The notes under the pieces were generated by a model, which saw nothing but the letters and a program-made list of their open reading frames with translations, searched no databases and was not told the origin of the DNA. Positions 63,435 through 64,000 of a stretch of DNA of 64,000 nt are shown here, piece by piece; the stretch's first letter is position 1, and every line of letters starts with the position of its first letter. Source of the DNA: Moringa oleifera (Eukaryota; Streptophyta; Magnoliopsida; Brassicales; Moringaceae); the NCBI GenBank assembly GCA_021397835.1, contig JAJFZO010000191.1, forward strand, positions 3,167,001 through 3,231,000, in the 5' to 3' direction. Made by a program: the position numbers and the translations under genes.

Positions 63435-64000
63435 TACCGTCTGCATGCCTGCATGTACATTATGAGTTCTAAACTGTGCTTTTCAAAGATGCAAGAAACA
63501 GTAAGCTTACCTGCTCAATTTTCTGTAGGTGACGGTGGCTGCGTTGGTTGCTGAGACAACTTCTTACATAAGTAATCTGAAGGTAAGAATAGAGGAAGCG
63601 AAGCAAAGGAAGGAGGCATTAATCAGAGGACGTGATACAGTACGTGACACGAGCAGCTCATCATCAAGCTTATTACCTGTACTGGGTATACGAAGTGGGG
63701 ACTCTACTCTTGATGTCAATCTGATAACTGGGCTGGATAAGAACTTCATGTTACATGAAATCATCAGTGTCCTTGAAGAACATGGAGCTGAAGTTGTAAG
63801 TGTTGCAGTCCATAACACAGGAGACAGGATCATCTATGTAATTCAGTCGAAGGTAGTGATTTCTCTTTTTGGGTTGGAATTATATATTGCTTTAATCCAG
63901 ATTTCTTATATCCCTAAACCAGGAGCTGAAATATTTGATATTTCTGTTCTCCTACCTGAAATGATCATCTCTTCTTCTTTCACATGCATGCATGTTTCTC
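63267..64000 (+). CDS. bHLH transcription factor, tandem copy (partial, runs off window)
   Basis: Paralogue of the gene at 54619. Exon 1 (63267-63392) encodes 42 residues with MRERNRRMRMKDLYHRLASV; exon 2 (63529-63852) encodes 108 residues with VAALVAETTSYISNLKVRI and an ACT-like part (VLGIRSGDSTLDVNLI). Intron 2 starts GTAGTG at 63853; the short last exon lies beyond 64000. The basic region keeps the Glu and the Arg pair and lacks the His, like its sister. The expected donor after residue 42 is GTTCTC, much poorer than GTAACT in the left copy, because a (TC)n tract now abuts it. A stronger donor, ACA/GTAAGC at 63501, would keep the frame and add 36 residues including a Ser-Leu repeat. Confidence 0.85.
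63395..63432. repeat. (TC)n microsatellite at the exon 1/intron 1 border
   Basis: About 19 TC units, beginning two bases inside the predicted donor of the right bHLH copy. Confidence 0.97.

Larger units (their letters stand above)
62500..64000 (+). repeat. Right copy of the bHLH tandem duplication
   Basis: Matches 53560 onward in promoter, leader, exon 1, exon 2 and the start of intron 2; it continues past the window edge. Confidence 0.8.

Overview
The window reads as nuclear DNA of a eudicot plant. Genes are split by many GT-AG introns, intergenic DNA is very AT-rich, promoters carry TATA boxes, and the proteins are plant families: a DUF1645 protein, an AMSH-like deubiquitinase, a PEX14-type peroxin, beta carbonic anhydrase, chloroplast alkenal/one oxidoreductase, an OB-fold protein, a BURP/polygalacturonase-beta-like wall protein and bHLH factors. 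A woody rosid is plausible but cannot be fixed from this sequence. Exon maps were built by hand from splice sites, reading phase and family similarity; no alignment was run.

Layout. 1-5.1 kb: an intronless DUF1645 gene (+) behind a TATA box and ACGT elements, then AT-rich DNA. 5.2-10.1 kb: AMSH2-like deubiquitinase (-), with upstream exons that may be leader or may add an N-terminus. 10.8-15.6 kb: a shortened PEX14-like gene (-) with a one-base frameshift in its membrane-segment exon. 19.3-23.9 kb: beta carbonic anhydrase (+), eight coding exons. 24.4-26.2 kb: AOR-like chloroplast reductase (-), convergent with the anhydrase gene. 26.4-32 kb: transposon-derived DNA with a decayed Ty1/copia end, a fold-back repeat and decayed short repeats. 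32.2-36.1 kb: OB-fold gene (+) with a 1.2 kb leader intron. 36-45 kb: no supportable gene. 45.1-47.7 kb: PG1beta/BURP gene (+). 49-51.4 kb: unassigned exon-like fragments. 53.6-64 kb: two tandem bHLH genes (+) sharing promoter homology, separated by 6-7 kb of AT-rich repeats that include a Mutator-like MITE with a perfect 9-bp target duplication. The second bHLH copy runs off the window.

The genes are independent, each with its own promoter; there is no operon-like cluster and no biosynthetic cluster. I found no convincing unknown molecular system. The observations most worth following are the frameshifted PEX14-like gene, the second bHLH copy (whose TC microsatellite sits on a weakened splice donor and may have been recruited in frame), the MITE family, and the possible long N-terminus of the AMSH2-like protein.
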